A stretch of 64,000 nt of DNA, from NCBI RefSeq assembly GCF_001861355.1, contig NZ_MASN01000017.1, positions 1 to 64,000 of the forward strand. Direction: 5' to 3'. The first letter of the stretch is position 1. Each line of letters starts with the position of its first letter. The position numbers and the translations under genes are program-made. The notes beneath the pieces were generated by a model, which was not told where the DNA came from, searched no databases, and saw only the letters and a program-made list of their open reading frames with translations. Origin of the DNA: Natrialba sp. SSL1. Its GTDB lineage: Archaea; Halobacteriota; Halobacteria; Halobacteriales; Natrialbaceae. Of this stretch, positions 24,931 to 34,840 are shown in pieces.

Positions 24931-25959
24931 ATGGCACCAAGCCAGAACTTGCGTGGACGCGGACTGAGTCGACGATCGGCAATCGCGACGATCGGAAGTA
25001 TCGGTGCACTGGCGCTAGCTGGCTGTCTCGGTGGAGACGAGGACGGACTCTCCGGGACGATCCAAGCCTCTGGCTCCAACACGGTAGCACCGATTACGCA
25101 GATTGCCGCCGAGGACTTCGAGGCGGAGTTTTCCGGCGTCGGTGTCAATGTCGAACCAGAGGGGACCGGGGCTGGATTCCAGGAGTTCTGCCGCGCGAAC
25201 TCCGTGTTCCAGAGCGCGAGCCGAGAGATCACCGAGGAGGAGATCTACCTCTGTGGCGAGAACGACGTCGAGTACACTCACTACACCGTCGGCCAGGACA
25301 CACTCGCAGTCGGCGTCCACGAGGACAACGACTGGTGCGAACAGATCACGCTCGACGAACTCAACCAGATCTGGGAGTTCGAATCCGACGTCCAGCAGTG
25401 GAGCGACGTTCGCGACGAGTGGCCGGACGAAGACATCGCCCTGCACGCGCGAGACTCCGCATCCGGGACGTTCGACTATTTCACCGAAAATATCAACGGC
25501 GAGATGGGGAACATTCGTGACGACTACTCCGCGACGAGCCAGACCGACGAGATCTGGAACGCTGTCGCCGACAATGAGTACGCCCTCGGCTGGGGTGGCG
25601 TCGGCCACCTTCGAAGCCTCCAGGAACAGGACGGCACCCTGAAACCCGTCGCGGTAGAGAGCGAGTTGGATGGGGACTTCTACCCACCCGAAGAGCAGTA
25701 CATCGAAGGCGGAGAATACTCGCCGCTCGCCCGTCCGCTCTTCTTCTACTTCAATCACGCCGAACTCGAGGAGAATACCGATCTGATCGCCTCGTTCGCG
25801 CGGTTCTACATCAACAACCAGCACGAGTTCGCGACGACAGTCGACTTTTACCGAGCAACCGACCAGGATATCGTCGACAACCACGATCAGCTCGATTCGG
25901 TGATCGAATCGATCGGCGAAGATCCCGACGAGATCACGGTCGAACGCCAGGACCCCTGA
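24931..25959 (+). CDS. pstS: Phosphate ABC transporter substrate-binding protein PstS
   Basis: A 342-residue extracellular phosphate receptor. The leader has a twin-arginine (LSRRSAIATIG) and lipobox ALAGC (C31), so it is anchored by lipid. The phosphate-binding segments are ASGSNTVAPITQ (about 47-58), FQSASREI (about 93) and RDSASGTFDYF (about 172-182). It feeds the PstC/PstA channel driven by PstB. It is the first gene of pstSCAB-phoU; pstC starts 35 bases after its stop. The upstream AT-rich promoter region suggests strong induction in low phosphate. Confidence 0.95.
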   Translation: MAPSQNLRGRGLSRRSAIATIGSIGALALAGCLGGDEDGLSGTIQASGSNTVAPITQIAAEDFEAEFSGVGVNVEPEGTGAGFQEFCRANSVFQSASREITEEEIYLCGENDVEYTHYTVGQDTLAVGVHEDNDWCEQITLDELNQIWEFESDVQQWSDVRDEWPDEDIALHARDSASGTFDYFTENINGEMGNIRDDYSATSQTDEIWNAVADNEYALGWGGVGHLRSLQEQDGTLKPVAVESELDGDFYPPEEQYIEGGEYSPLARPLFFYFNHAELEENTDLIASFARFYINNQHEFATTVDFYRATDQDIVDNHDQLDSVIESIGEDPDEITVERQDP

Positions 25960-25994
25960 GCTGACTGTTTGACGATCGCCTTTTCACTGCACTC

Positions 25995-27071
25995 ATGAGT
26001 ACAGAAACACAATCCGGATCAGGAATTTCGGGCGACGATAGCCTCGAGGCTGCCCACGAGAAGAACAGGCGCGTTCGACGAGTGCTGTTCGGCTGTGCGG
26101 CGGTTACCGTCGTGACCACGGCCGCCATATTTCTGGTCCTGTTCGACAACGCGGCCAGTTACTTCTTCGGCGCACGAATCAGCGAGGTGCTGTTCGGCGG
26201 CGACTCGATCGTCCGAACGGTCACGTTCACCGAATTCGGTACCGGAACCCGGTGGGCGCCCGATCACGCGACGCCCGCACACGGTGTCTTGCCCATCGTC
26301 TGGGGGACCCTCGCGATCACGATCGGCGCCGGGTTGGTCTCGATTCCGATCGGGACGGCGACGGCACTGTACCTCTCGGAGTACGCCTCGAGTGGCACTC
26401 GAAACAGACTGAAACCCATCCTCGAGATACTCGCCGGAATTCCGACGATCGTCTACGGGTACTTCGCGGTCTCGTTTCTCACGCCGGTGCTTGTCGACGG
26501 CATCGCGACCTTCCTCGTCAATCCCGCAGGGCGAGGACTCGACTCGGTGAGCCACATCGCGCCGGGACTCCTCGAACCGCTTGCGTCCGGCATGATGGAT
26601 GCCAGTGTCGGCCGATACAGCATGCTCGCGGGGATTCTGGTCGTCGGCACGATGACGATACCGATGGTCTCCTCGATCAGTGAGGACGCCATGCAGGCGG
26701 TTCCTGACGACCTCAGGAACGGTGCGTACGCGCTCGGGGCGACGAAGTACCAGGTCTCGACGCGGATCGTCCTTCCTGCGGCGGTGTCGGGGATCTTCGC
26801 CTCGTACATCCTCGCGCTCTCGCGGGCGATCGGCGAGACGATGGCCGTCACCATGGCGGCGGGATTCAACGCGAATCTCACGGCGAACCCCTTCGACGAG
26901 ATCATGACGATGACCGCCTATCTGGTCTCGATGGCTCGTGGCACGTCCGCAGTCGGCACCGTCGAGTACCAGAGTCTGTTCGCAGTCGGCCTGCTGTTGT
27001 TCCTGATGACCCTATCGATGAACCTGCTCAACGACCGCTTGAAACGCCGATTCCAGGAGGAGTACCGATGA
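25995..27071 (+). CDS. pstC: Phosphate ABC transporter permease PstC
   Basis: A 358-residue membrane protein, one half of the phosphate channel. It has six or seven helices; the first lies at about 30-50, followed by a long extracellular loop (about 55-95), and the binding-protein-dependent transport signature EDAMQAVPDDLRNGAYALGAT near 225-245 forms the coupling helix for PstB. ALSRAIGETMAVTMAAG is typical of PstC. The stop overlaps the pstA ATG (ATGA). Confidence 0.93.
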   Translation: MSTETQSGSGISGDDSLEAAHEKNRRVRRVLFGCAAVTVVTTAAIFLVLFDNAASYFFGARISEVLFGGDSIVRTVTFTEFGTGTRWAPDHATPAHGVLPIVWGTLAITIGAGLVSIPIGTATALYLSEYASSGTRNRLKPILEILAGIPTIVYGYFAVSFLTPVLVDGIATFLVNPAGRGLDSVSHIAPGLLEPLASGMMDASVGRYSMLAGILVVGTMTIPMVSSISEDAMQAVPDDLRNGAYALGATKYQVSTRIVLPAAVSGIFASYILALSRAIGETMAVTMAAGFNANLTANPFDEIMTMTAYLVSMARGTSAVGTVEYQSLFAVGLLLFLMTLSMNLLNDRLKRRFQEEYR

Positions 27072-27988
27072 GCACGAAACGAGAGACCGACTTTCTCGAG
27101 GACGTCGACCGTAGCCGGGAGAAACTGCTGAACCGCGTCTTCTACGGCACGCTCGTCGTTGCCTCGCTGTTCGGACTCGTGATGCTAATCCTGCTGATCG
27201 CCGACGTGGTCTGGGAGGCCTATCAGGCGTTCGTGACCTTCGATATCGACCTCGGCAACTTCCTCACCGCCACTTCTTCATCGCGCGCCGAGCGTGCCGG
27301 TTTCGGGGCGTCGATACTCGCCTCACTCTGGTTGATGGCGCTGACGGCCGTCCTGGCCTTTTTCATCGCTGTCGGCTGTGCGATCTACCTGGTCGAGTAC
27401 GCCCCGGAGAACCGCGTCACCCGGCTGATCGAGGCGAACCTCGCGAACCTCGCGGGCGTCCCCTCGATCGTCTACGGGTTGCTTGTTCTGGCGCTGATCG
27501 TCAACGACGCCGGACTCGGATCGGTTATCCTGGCAGGCGCTATCGCCCTGGCGTTGCTCATCGTACCGATCATCATCGTCGCCTCGATCGAGTCAATTCG
27601 TGCGGTGCCGAGTAGCGTCCGCGACGGCTCATACGCCATGGGCGCGACGAAGTGGCAGACGATCCGACAGGTGGTACTTCCGCAAGCGATGCCCGGCATC
27701 CTCACTGGAACCATTTTGGCGCTCGCCCGCGCCATCGGCGAGACGGCGCCGTTGATCATGGTCGGCACGATGCTGCACGCGACGCGCTACCCGTCGGGAC
27801 CACTCTCGTCGTTCAGCGCGATGCCGACGCAGATCTACAACTGGACGTACCAGGCCGACCGGATGTTTAACGGGCTGGCGGCACTCGGAATCGTCGCCTT
27901 GCTGGTGTTCTTGGTCGGGATGTACGCCCTCGCAGGCTACCTGCGGAAACGATACGAAACCGACGGCGGCTCGATTAGCAATGTCTAG
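27068..27988 (+). CDS. pstA: Phosphate ABC transporter permease PstA
   Basis: A 306-residue membrane protein, the other half of the phosphate channel. The first helix (about 26-48) is followed by an extracellular loop and five helices. The coupling segment is [22 protein letters not shown] (about 176-197), then [20 protein letters not shown], the PstA pattern. It starts four bases inside the end of pstC and its stop lies inside the pstB start (8-base overlap), so all three are co-translated. Confidence 0.94.
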   Translation: MSTKRETDFLEDVDRSREKLLNRVFYGTLVVASLFGLVMLILLIADVVWEAYQAFVTFDIDLGNFLTATSSSRAERAGFGASILASLWLMALTAVLAFFIAVGCAIYLVEYAPENRVTRLIEANLANLAGVPSIVYGLLVLALIVNDAGLGSVILAGAIALALLIVPIIIVASIESIRAVPSSVRDGSYAMGATKWQTIRQVVLPQAMPGILTGTILALARAIGETAPLIMVGTMLHATRYPSGPLSSFSAMPTQIYNWTYQADRMFNGLAALGIVALLVFLVGMYALAGYLRKRYETDGGSISNV

Positions 27989-28868
27989 CAACACGTCAAA
28001 CGAACGGCTGGCTGACGAATCGACGACCGAAACGGATGGGACGCCAAACGACGCGATCATCGAAACCGCCATCAGCGTTGATCGCGGCGCGAGTCGAGCC
28101 ACCGGACGCACAGAGACGATCGTCCGAGCGGAGGGGCTTGACGTCTACTACGGTGACGATCAGGCGCTCGACGACGTTACGATCGAGATTCCCGAACACC
28201 GCGTGACGGCCATGATCGGTCCCTCGGGCTGTGGCAAATCGACGTTCCTGCGGTCGATCAACCGGATGAACGATCGAATTTCGGCCGCACGCGTCGATGG
28301 AGACCTCTACTTCCGCGAGAAGAACGTCTACGACGACGATGTCGATCCCGTTGCCCTCCGCCGAACGATCGGCCAGGTGTTCCAGTCACCGAATCCGTTC
28401 CCGAAGTCGATCTACGACAACGTCGCCTACGGCCTGCGCGTCCAGGGAAAAGCCGACGAGGTGGACCTCGATGCGGCAGTCGAACGCGCACTTCGTGGGG
28501 CTGCGCTGTGGGACGAAGTCGAGGACCAACTCGACGAGTCGGGCCTCGACCTCTCGGGCGGCCAGCAACAACGGCTCTGCATCGCTCGGGCGATCGCAAC
28601 CGATCCCGAGGTCATCCTGATGGACGAGCCGACATCGGCGCTCGACCCTGTCGCTGCCTCGAAGATCGAGGACCTCATCGACGAACTCGTCGACGACTAC
28701 ACAGTCATCATCGTCACCCACAACATGCAGCAAGCGGCACGCATCTCCGACAAGACGGCCGTCTTCCTCACCGGCGGTGAACTCGTCGAGTTCGACGACA
28801 CTGCGACGATTTTCGAGGACCCCGACGACGATCGTGTCGAGGACTACATCACCGGTAAGTTCGGATAA
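27981..28868 (+). CDS. pstB: Phosphate ABC transporter ATP-binding protein PstB
   Basis: A 295-residue ATPase that powers phosphate uptake. Walker A is GPSGCGKST (about 75-83), the Q-loop is [10 protein letters not shown], the signature is LSGGQQQR (about 191) and Walker B is [13 protein letters not shown]. The first 35 residues are a polar halophilic extension that other PstB proteins lack. The stop is two bases before phoU. Motifs are complete, so it should be active. Confidence 0.96.
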   Translation: MSSNTSNERLADESTTETDGTPNDAIIETAISVDRGASRATGRTETIVRAEGLDVYYGDDQALDDVTIEIPEHRVTAMIGPSGCGKSTFLRSINRMNDRISAARVDGDLYFREKNVYDDDVDPVALRRTIGQVFQSPNPFPKSIYDNVAYGLRVQGKADEVDLDAAVERALRGAALWDEVEDQLDESGLDLSGGQQQRLCIARAIATDPEVILMDEPTSALDPVAASKIEDLIDELVDDYTVIIVTHNMQQAARISDKTAVFLTGGELVEFDDTATIFEDPDDDRVEDYITGKFG

Positions 28869-28870
28869 CT

Positions 28871-29530
28871 ATGTCACGAAACGCCTACCAGCAGCAACTG
28901 TACGAACTGCGTGAGAAGATTCTCGAGATGAGTGATGTCGTCTGTCAACGGGTTCGGCGCGCGCTCGAAGCCTACGAGACAGGTGACGACGCGCTCGCCG
29001 AGCGAGTGATCGAGGGTGACCACGAGATCAATCAGCTGTATCTCGACCTCGAGAGCGACTGCGTCGAATTGCTCGCCCTCCAGCAGCCGGTCGCGGGCGA
29101 CCTGCGTTTCATCGCCTCGTCGTTCAAGATTATCACCGACCTCGAACGAGTCGGCGATCTCGCCGTAAACTTAGCGGAGTACGCGACTCAGTCCACCCAC
29201 GAGCGCTACCCGAACGTCGACGTCAGCCATATCGGCACCGAGACGGTTCTGTTGCTCGAGGATGCGATGCAGGCGTACGCAACAGACGATTCGGCAGCGA
29301 CTCACGAGATCGCTGCGACAGACGACGAGATCGATGCGCTTTGCGAACGAGCTAGCCGGACTATCATTCAGGAGTTACTGACGGCTGAGTCGTCGGACGA
29401 GCAGCTCCTCGAGGATGTCTCGCGGATACTGCTTACGATCCGCGATCTGGAACGAGTCGGCGACCACGCGGTCAACGTTGCCGCCCGAACGCTGTACATG
29501 GTCGACAACGACGAGACGCTCCTCTACTGA
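28871..29530 (+). CDS. phoU: Phosphate signalling protein PhoU
   Basis: A 219-residue all-helical protein of two three-helix bundles, each with a metal-binding motif typical of PhoU (VAGDLRFIASSFKIITDLERVGDLAVNLA and ILLTIRDLERVGDHAVNVAARTLYM). It damps phosphate uptake and signalling by acting on the PstB/regulator side. It overlaps the next gene by one base (TGATG). It has no DNA-binding domain, unlike the fused relatives in this window. Confidence 0.93.
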   Translation: MSRNAYQQQLYELREKILEMSDVVCQRVRRALEAYETGDDALAERVIEGDHEINQLYLDLESDCVELLALQQPVAGDLRFIASSFKIITDLERVGDLAVNLAEYATQSTHERYPNVDVSHIGTETVLLLEDAMQAYATDDSAATHEIAATDDEIDALCERASRTIIQELLTAESSDEQLLEDVSRILLTIRDLERVGDHAVNVAARTLYMVDNDETLLY

Positions 29531-30540
29531 TGAGACACGACGAGCTGCCGATCGATTTGGCCGATCCCGTCGAACGGAAGATCCAGATGGCCGGCAACTC
29601 GACGTTCGTCGTCTCACTGCCGAAGTCGTGGGCAGTCGAACAGGACCTCGAGCCCGGCATGTCGATGTACCTCTATCCCCACGCAGATCGACTGGTCGCT
29701 GCACCCGAGACTGCCTCCGTTCAGGATCGGACCGTGACGATCGACGCGGACACCGCCGCTGGTGACATCGCGTTGCGCCGCGTCGAGGTTGCGTACAAGA
29801 CCGGCTTCGACCGGATCACGGTCACCAATCTCGAGGAGACTGACTCGCGGGTCCGGCGGATGATCGAACGTGCCACAAGTCAGCTTATCGGCCTCACCAT
29901 CCAGGAGGATACCGGTGACAGCCTGACGATCACGAACGTGCTCGATGCCAGCGACGTCTCTCTCCCCCAGACGATCACCCAGGCACAGCAACTCGTCACC
30001 GAACTGTATTCCGACGCGATCACAGCACTCGTAACCGGCGACGAAGACCTCGCTCACCGTGTGCTCACCCGTGACGACGATATCGGTCGCCTGTTTGCGT
30101 TCGTCTACCGGGGGTTTCACCGTGCCCTCGAGGACGTCCACGAGGTAGCACAACTCGGCACCGACCGCGTCGCGGCGTTCCGCGAGTATCGCGTTGCTCG
30201 CAGTCTGGAGCGTATCGCTGCCCACGCGGAACGTATCGCGGCGGTTGCAACACAGCAAGCAGCACCGCCCGAGGAGTCGTTCGCTGAGCAACTCGAGTTG
30301 GTCGGCGCTGACGTCCGTGCTGTACTCGAGTTGGCACTCGAGGGAGATGCCGAGTCAGCGTACGAAACGGCAACTGCCGTCGAACCGAAGCTAGAGGACC
30401 TCGATCAGTCGCTCTACAGCGGAATTGTCCCAAACGCGTACCTGTACGGTGCGGTTATCGGGCAACTCCGGCAAACGACGACGAATGGCCGTTTCATCGC
30501 CGACACGATGACTGAGTCCAGACTAACCGACGCGATCTGA
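29530..30540 (+). CDS. SpoVT/AbrB-PhoU fusion regulator, last gene of pst operon
   Basis: A 336-residue protein with a DNA-binding SpoVT/AbrB domain (ERKIQMAGNSTFVVSLPKSW, about residues 15-60) and a C-terminal PhoU-like helical region (about 130-325). It starts inside the phoU stop codon and would be made together with PstSCAB and PhoU, which suggests it carries the phosphate signal to DNA. Unlike the METRKV pair, it has a 15-residue N-terminal extension (MRHDELPIDLADPVE). Confidence 0.85.
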   Translation: MRHDELPIDLADPVERKIQMAGNSTFVVSLPKSWAVEQDLEPGMSMYLYPHADRLVAAPETASVQDRTVTIDADTAAGDIALRRVEVAYKTGFDRITVTNLEETDSRVRRMIERATSQLIGLTIQEDTGDSLTITNVLDASDVSLPQTITQAQQLVTELYSDAITALVTGDEDLAHRVLTRDDDIGRLFAFVYRGFHRALEDVHEVAQLGTDRVAAFREYRVARSLERIAAHAERIAAVATQQAAPPEESFAEQLELVGADVRAVLELALEGDAESAYETATAVEPKLEDLDQSLYSGIVPNAYLYGAVIGQLRQTTTNGRFIADTMTESRLTDAI

Positions 30541-30893
30541 CCGTTGAGGACCTGAAGCCGGCGATTGAACCGATCGAACGCGCGTGTAATGAACGACACA
30601 GTTGGCACACGGTGACACCTCCGCTGAACCGTGTCGTGACGACGCCGTCGGCAGTCACGATGTAGCTCCGTTCTGCTCACGAAGACGCGTCGGCGACAGA
30701 CTGGGACTACGCAGCGCTTGTCGACGGATTGCTGCAACGGGTACTGCTATTCGCGCCACGGTCGGTGAGCGCGTAGTGCTCAATAGCCGTCAGGACCTCA
30801 CAATACACCAACTAGAAGCGTCTTTGGGCCGTCTCGACGTCCACTGATTTGTCCGCACGGACACGAACTCGATACGAGAGAGAGAAGCCACCT
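30541..30893. other. Region without a supported gene
   Basis: These 353 bases follow the pst operon. A frame of 81 codons runs from 30602, but its Arg/Cys/His-rich translation does not look halophilic. No repeat, T-run terminator or RNA gene could be recognised. It might be a remnant of a lost gene. Confidence 0.4.
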
Positions 30894-31325
30894 ATGACAG
30901 ACAGTTACGGCGAACGAAACGGCGAGCGTACTATCGACACCGGTACTGAAGCTGAAACTGAAACTGATGCTGAAACTGGTACTGGTGCTGAAACCAATAC
31001 CGACTCACCCTCCAACCCCACACCCAGTCCCAGACCCAGCCCCAACCCCACTCCCGAACACGACACGGACGCCAATCGGCGGCGACCCAACGCCCGCGTC
31101 CTCACCGGCTCCCCAGCAGCACCAGCATCCAACGTTCACACATCCTCGAGCGACGATGCACTCGAGTCCGACCTCGGCGCAACACTGGAGCGAATCGTCG
31201 TCCAGTACGAAGACGAACCGAACCGGTGGACGCTCGTGCCACAGGAGCGGACGGCTGACGAGCGACTGACGGCGTGGCTCTCGGCGGACGAGGACGTCTT
31301 CGTCGATCGATCGGCAATGCGGTAG
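30894..31325 (+). CDS. DUF7511-like small haloarchaeal protein
   Basis: A 143-residue protein whose N-terminal half is low complexity: an acidic Thr/Glu/Ala/Gly repeat (for example ETETDAETGTG, about 14-33) and a Pro/Ser/Thr/Asn tract (NPTPSPRPSPNPTP). The last 55 residues form the conserved part: LERIVVQYEDEPNRWTLVP, then ERLTAWLSADEDVFVDRSAMR. This end matches the DUF7511 type known only from haloarchaea. The ATG at 30894 is preferred over one 15 codons upstream. Role unknown. Confidence 0.75.
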   Translation: MTDSYGERNGERTIDTGTEAETETDAETGTGAETNTDSPSNPTPSPRPSPNPTPEHDTDANRRRPNARVLTGSPAAPASNVHTSSSDDALESDLGATLERIVVQYEDEPNRWTLVPQERTADERLTAWLSADEDVFVDRSAMR

Positions 31326-31508
31326 TCCTTGATTGTCCCGCTCCACAGGGGTCGTACCGCGCAGCAACTCGGCGATCTGAGAACGGGCGCAGGTCGAGGC
31401 CAAAACGAGGGCCGAGATCGAGGCCGAGTCCGAGGTCAACGTCGAGACCGAGTACCCTGCGGTCGGTATCGTCCGCTCGTCGCGTTCGGGGTAACCCAGA
31501 CGTGAGAC

Positions 31509-31937
31509 TTACTTGAGTCGCTCTTGCAGGAACGATGGGTGTGCTGCCGTCACACCGTCGATTTCGAGCATCTCCTCCGAGATGAACTCGCCGAGTTCGT
31601 CGCCGTCCGCGGCGCGCACCTCCGCCATCAGCATGTGGTCGCCACTCGAGCTGTACAGCGCTTCGATCTCCGGCAGCTCCTTGAGTGCCTTCGTGGCCTC
31701 GACGTAGCGTTCGCTCGCCACGTCGAGTCCGACCAGCGCGATGGTCTTACTCGAGAGCTTCTTCGGATCGATGTCGGCCGAGTAGCCGACGATGACGCCG
31801 TCGTCCTCGAGTTGGTTGATGTACTTTCTGACCGTTGGTTTCGAGACATCGGCCCGGTTGGCGATCTCGGCGTAGGACGCCTGGGCGTCCTGCTCGAGAA
31901 CCTCCAGGATCCGATCTTCCGTCGCCTGGGTACTCAT
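31509..31937 (-). CDS. Lrp/AsnC family transcription regulator
   Basis: A 142-residue regulator with an N-terminal helix-turn-helix (DRILEVLEQDAQASYAEIANRADVSKPTVRKYINQLE, about 8-44) and a C-terminal ligand-binding RAM-type domain (about 62-135) with SSSGDHMLMAEVRA. Such proteins sense amino acids or related molecules and act as octamers. A TATA-like tatcttttgtata lies just upstream on the minus strand (around 31966-31978). The target is unknown. Confidence 0.88.
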   Translation of the reverse strand: MSTQATEDRILEVLEQDAQASYAEIANRADVSKPTVRKYINQLEDDGVIVGYSADIDPKKLSSKTIALVGLDVASERYVEATKALKELPEIEALYSSSGDHMLMAEVRAADGDELGEFISEEMLEIDGVTAAHPSFLQERLK

Positions 31938-32078
31938 GTACGATACTTTTGCTCGGATGGGAAAATATCTTTTGTATACGAAAAAGGTCGGATAGGCTAG
32001 CGGTAGGGATCCGAAGAACAGCGGGAAGACGGCGTATCGTCGGGTTTATTCGGGTGCTGTTCGGACCCTCACCAACGA

Positions 32079-32396
32079 ATGGTCGACCCGAACGTCATCG
32101 CCGCCGCGGTCTGGTACGTCTGCGGGGGGTTGATCCTGTATCTCGGCTACCTCATCGCGGTTCGCGGCCGTGCGGACCTCCACGCGGAGTACGACGAGTC
32201 GGTCGACCCGGCGTACGTCTCTCGCTGGGCTGGCGGCACTGCGCTGATGATGGGCGGTCTCGTCGTCGCCTACGCGACCCACCAGTTGCTGTACGGCTTC
32301 GACCCGTTCATGCTCGGGGCCCTCATCGTTGCGCTGCTCGTGTTGAGTTACGTCACGAAGCTGTTCGCACGCGGGTACGGGTATCGCGGTGAGTAA
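32079..32396 (+). CDS. Small three-helix membrane protein
   Basis: A 105-residue protein with three hydrophobic segments at about 6-27, 52-70 and 75-95, separated by a charged loop (RGRADLHAEYDESVDPAY). It resembles haloarchaeal proteins of the DUF3784 kind, with unknown function. The start at 32079 lies close to an AT-rich stretch. It precedes the LolA-like lipoprotein gene by 55 bases in the same direction. Confidence 0.68.
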   Translation: MVDPNVIAAAVWYVCGGLILYLGYLIAVRGRADLHAEYDESVDPAYVSRWAGGTALMMGGLVVAYATHQLLYGFDPFMLGALIVALLVLSYVTKLFARGYGYRGE

Positions 32397-32451
32397 GTGC
32401 GTGCGGTGATCCATCGGTGCGCTAATAGGTGACGCGGTTCAACGACCGTGT

Positions 32452-33708
32452 ATGTCCCCTCCAGCAGACGGTCGGGTCCGCACTCGCCACTATCTGGTGG
32501 TCGTTCTCGTTCCGCTTCTGGTTCTTCTCGCAGGCTGTACGGGGCCGCTCGCCAGTGACCTCTCAGCAAGTGATCTCGAGGCCGAGTTCGAGGAAACGGC
32601 TCCGCCTGCCGAGGTGAGCGCGACCGTCGAAATCCGCGAAGAAATCGACGGCGACGTTCGCGAACGCACAGAGGAGGTCTGGCTGCGCGACGATGGTGCC
32701 GTCCGAATCGATCCGGTCAGCGATTCGACCGACGATCCGGGCGCGCTCACCGTCAGCGACGGCGAAACCCGCTGGTACTACGACAACGCGACCGGTTCGA
32801 CGACGGCGATCGAGGTCGATCCCGACGCATCGTCGTGGCTCGAGGGCCTCTACGATCAACAGGAGCGCTACCTCGCAGCGTACGACCTCACCGACGCAAC
32901 GGAGACAACTGTCGAGGACCGCGATAGCTACCACCTCACGTTCGAGCCACCGGCGAACGAAACCGTCGACCAATCCGTCTCTATCCTCGTCGGCGAAACC
33001 GCGTACGAACTTCCGGTCTCGACCACTGAAGAGCCGTCGGAACTTGGGGTTGACCGCGTCGAGGTCTGGCTCGACCAGGAAACGCTGTTCCCGATCAAAC
33101 ACCAGATCGCAGGCGACGACTTGCTTCTCGAGACGACCTACACGGATCTCACAGTCGACGATGAGTTCGACGACGACCTGTTCGAGTTTACACCGCCCGC
33201 TGAAAACGGCGATGTGGTCGGAACCGAGGGTGAGGACGAGGGTGGAGATGGAGAAGGAGGCGAAACCGAACCGTCACCGACAGACGACGAGAACGAGACC
33301 GATTACCTCCCACTGCCGACGATCGAGGACCACGACTCGGTCGCCGACGCCGAGGAGGCCGTTCCGTTTGCAGTCGCAGAACCCCGTCCGAGTACACTCC
33401 CCGACGACGTCATCTTCGACGGCGCCACGAGCTACGAGTTCCCCGACGAGGACCGCACGCAGGTCACAGTGTTCTACCGAAGCGAGAGCGCCGGCTCACT
33501 AATGATCACGACGAGTGACGGCCCGCGAGAGTTCGCGACGAACGGGCACGAAGTCTCGGTTGGCGAGGCCACCGGCTCGCTCGAACAGACCTCACAGAGC
33601 ACGGAGCTACAGTGGTCCTGTGACGAGCAGTACTATTCGATCTACGCCGACAACGAACTTGGCGACGACACGGCACTCGAGATCGCTCAGCAACTCGGCT
33701 GTCGCTGA
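32452..33708 (+). CDS. LolA-like outer-surface lipoprotein
   Basis: A 418-residue exported lipoprotein (hydrophobic leader HYLVVVLVPLLVLLAGC, lipobox C30). The mature part has a LolA/LppX-like half-barrel (about 50-240; VSATVEIREEIDGDVRERTEEVWLR) of the kind that binds lipid, then a Glu/Gly linker (about 262-285) and a C-terminal domain ending ALEIAQQLGC. The gene at 44571-45740 encodes a clear relative with the same plan. In archaea the role is unknown; membrane lipid handling or envelope sensing is possible. Confidence 0.78.
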   Translation: MSPPADGRVRTRHYLVVVLVPLLVLLAGCTGPLASDLSASDLEAEFEETAPPAEVSATVEIREEIDGDVRERTEEVWLRDDGAVRIDPVSDSTDDPGALTVSDGETRWYYDNATGSTTAIEVDPDASSWLEGLYDQQERYLAAYDLTDATETTVEDRDSYHLTFEPPANETVDQSVSILVGETAYELPVSTTEEPSELGVDRVEVWLDQETLFPIKHQIAGDDLLLETTYTDLTVDDEFDDDLFEFTPPAENGDVVGTEGEDEGGDGEGGETEPSPTDDENETDYLPLPTIEDHDSVADAEEAVPFAVAEPRPSTLPDDVIFDGATSYEFPDEDRTQVTVFYRSESAGSLMITTSDGPREFATNGHEVSVGEATGSLEQTSQSTELQWSCDEQYYSIYADNELGDDTALEIAQQLGCR

Positions 33709-33901
33709 CTCGCGGCTCGATCCGCTTCACTCCATTGTCGCCTGTCGTTCTGCTTCACGGGGAGCGGTGATCACAGATGTGCGGGACAGGTGTTCGAAGA
33801 AACGGAGCAACGGCTACTCGAGTAGACGACTCGCAAAAAATCGAACGTGAACTCGAGTTCCACGCTGGTCGGAACTGCAACCCGACTGGGGCAGCCTGCC
33901 G

Positions 33902-34837
33902 TTACTTGTGGCGGTCGAGCAGGTCGTAGCTGCGTTCCCACTCGGCGTCGTCGTCGAAGTATCGCTCTGCGAGTGGCTGGTCGGGCATCTCGCCGACGGC
34001 CTGTTTCTCCTGGGTGTAGGACGGCCGGTCCTCTTCGACGTAGTAGCGGCCGGTGAGGACGGTGCCCTCGTTGAGGACGTCTTCGGTCTCGCGCATCATC
34101 TCGGCGGCTTCGGTCCGGTCGTGGACGTCGAAGTCGTAGTCGTCGGACTCCTGGACGTCGACGTAGGGCACGTACTGGCGTGCGTCCTTGTTCCAGGTTG
34201 GACACTGGGTCAGGAAGTCGATGTGGGCGAAGCCGTCGTGTTCGATCGCTTCCTTGATGATCTCCTTGGCCTGGTTCGGGTTGACCGCGGCCGTGCGGGC
34301 GACGTAGCTCGCGCCGGCGTTGAGCGACATCGACAGCGGGCGAAGCGGCGTCTTCGCGCTGCCGGATGGTTGGGTCTTCGACTTGTGGCCCTTGGGGCTG
34401 GTCGGGGAGGTCTGGCCCTTCGTCAGCCCGAAGATCTCGTTGTTGAACACGATGTAGGTCATGTCGTGGTTCTCGCGGGCCGAGTGGATGAAGTGGTTGC
34501 CACCGATCCCGTAGCCGTCGCCGTCACCGCCGGCGGCGACGACCTCGAGGTCGGGGTTGGCCAGTTTGGCGGCGCGAGCCACGGGCAGTGCGCGACCGTG
34601 GATCGTGTGGAAGCCGTACGTGTCGAGGTAGCTGTTCAGTTTGCCCGAACAGCCGATCCCGGTGACGGTCAGCACTTCCTCGGGGGTCTTGCCGACCTCC
34701 GGGAGGGCCTGCTTCAGCGCCTTCAGGACGCCGAAGTCGCCACAGCCCGGACACCAGGTCGGCTGCGGTTCGACACCGGGCGTGTACTCGTCCCGGTCGA
34801 TCTCTCGTTCGTCTCCGATTGCGTTGAAAGCACTCAT
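33902..34837 (-). CDS. korB: 2-oxoacid:ferredoxin oxidoreductase, beta subunit
   Basis: A 311-residue subunit carrying thiamine diphosphate. The motif WCPGCGDFG (C29, C32) and IGCSGKL hold cofactor and iron-sulfur ligands, and GGDGDGYGIGGNHFIH near 88-103 is the thiamine-diphosphate motif. Together with KorA it oxidises 2-oxoglutarate (or pyruvate) to the CoA ester and reduces ferredoxin. It lies three bases after korA. The C-terminal 40 residues are acidic and polar. A-rich bases 33835-33840 (T-run on the minus strand) just downstream could end transcription. Confidence 0.93.
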   Translation of the reverse strand: MSAFNAIGDEREIDRDEYTPGVEPQPTWCPGCGDFGVLKALKQALPEVGKTPEEVLTVTGIGCSGKLNSYLDTYGFHTIHGRALPVARAAKLANPDLEVVAAGGDGDGYGIGGNHFIHSARENHDMTYIVFNNEIFGLTKGQTSPTSPKGHKSKTQPSGSAKTPLRPLSMSLNAGASYVARTAAVNPNQAKEIIKEAIEHDGFAHIDFLTQCPTWNKDARQYVPYVDVQESDDYDFDVHDRTEAAEMMRETEDVLNEGTVLTGRYYVEEDRPSYTQEKQAVGEMPDQPLAERYFDDDAEWERSYDLLDRHK

Positions 34838-34840
34838 AGG

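Noticed and set aside
30602-30847. 81-codon frame after the pst operon
   Set aside because: Arg/Cys-rich translation without domain or promoter evidence.
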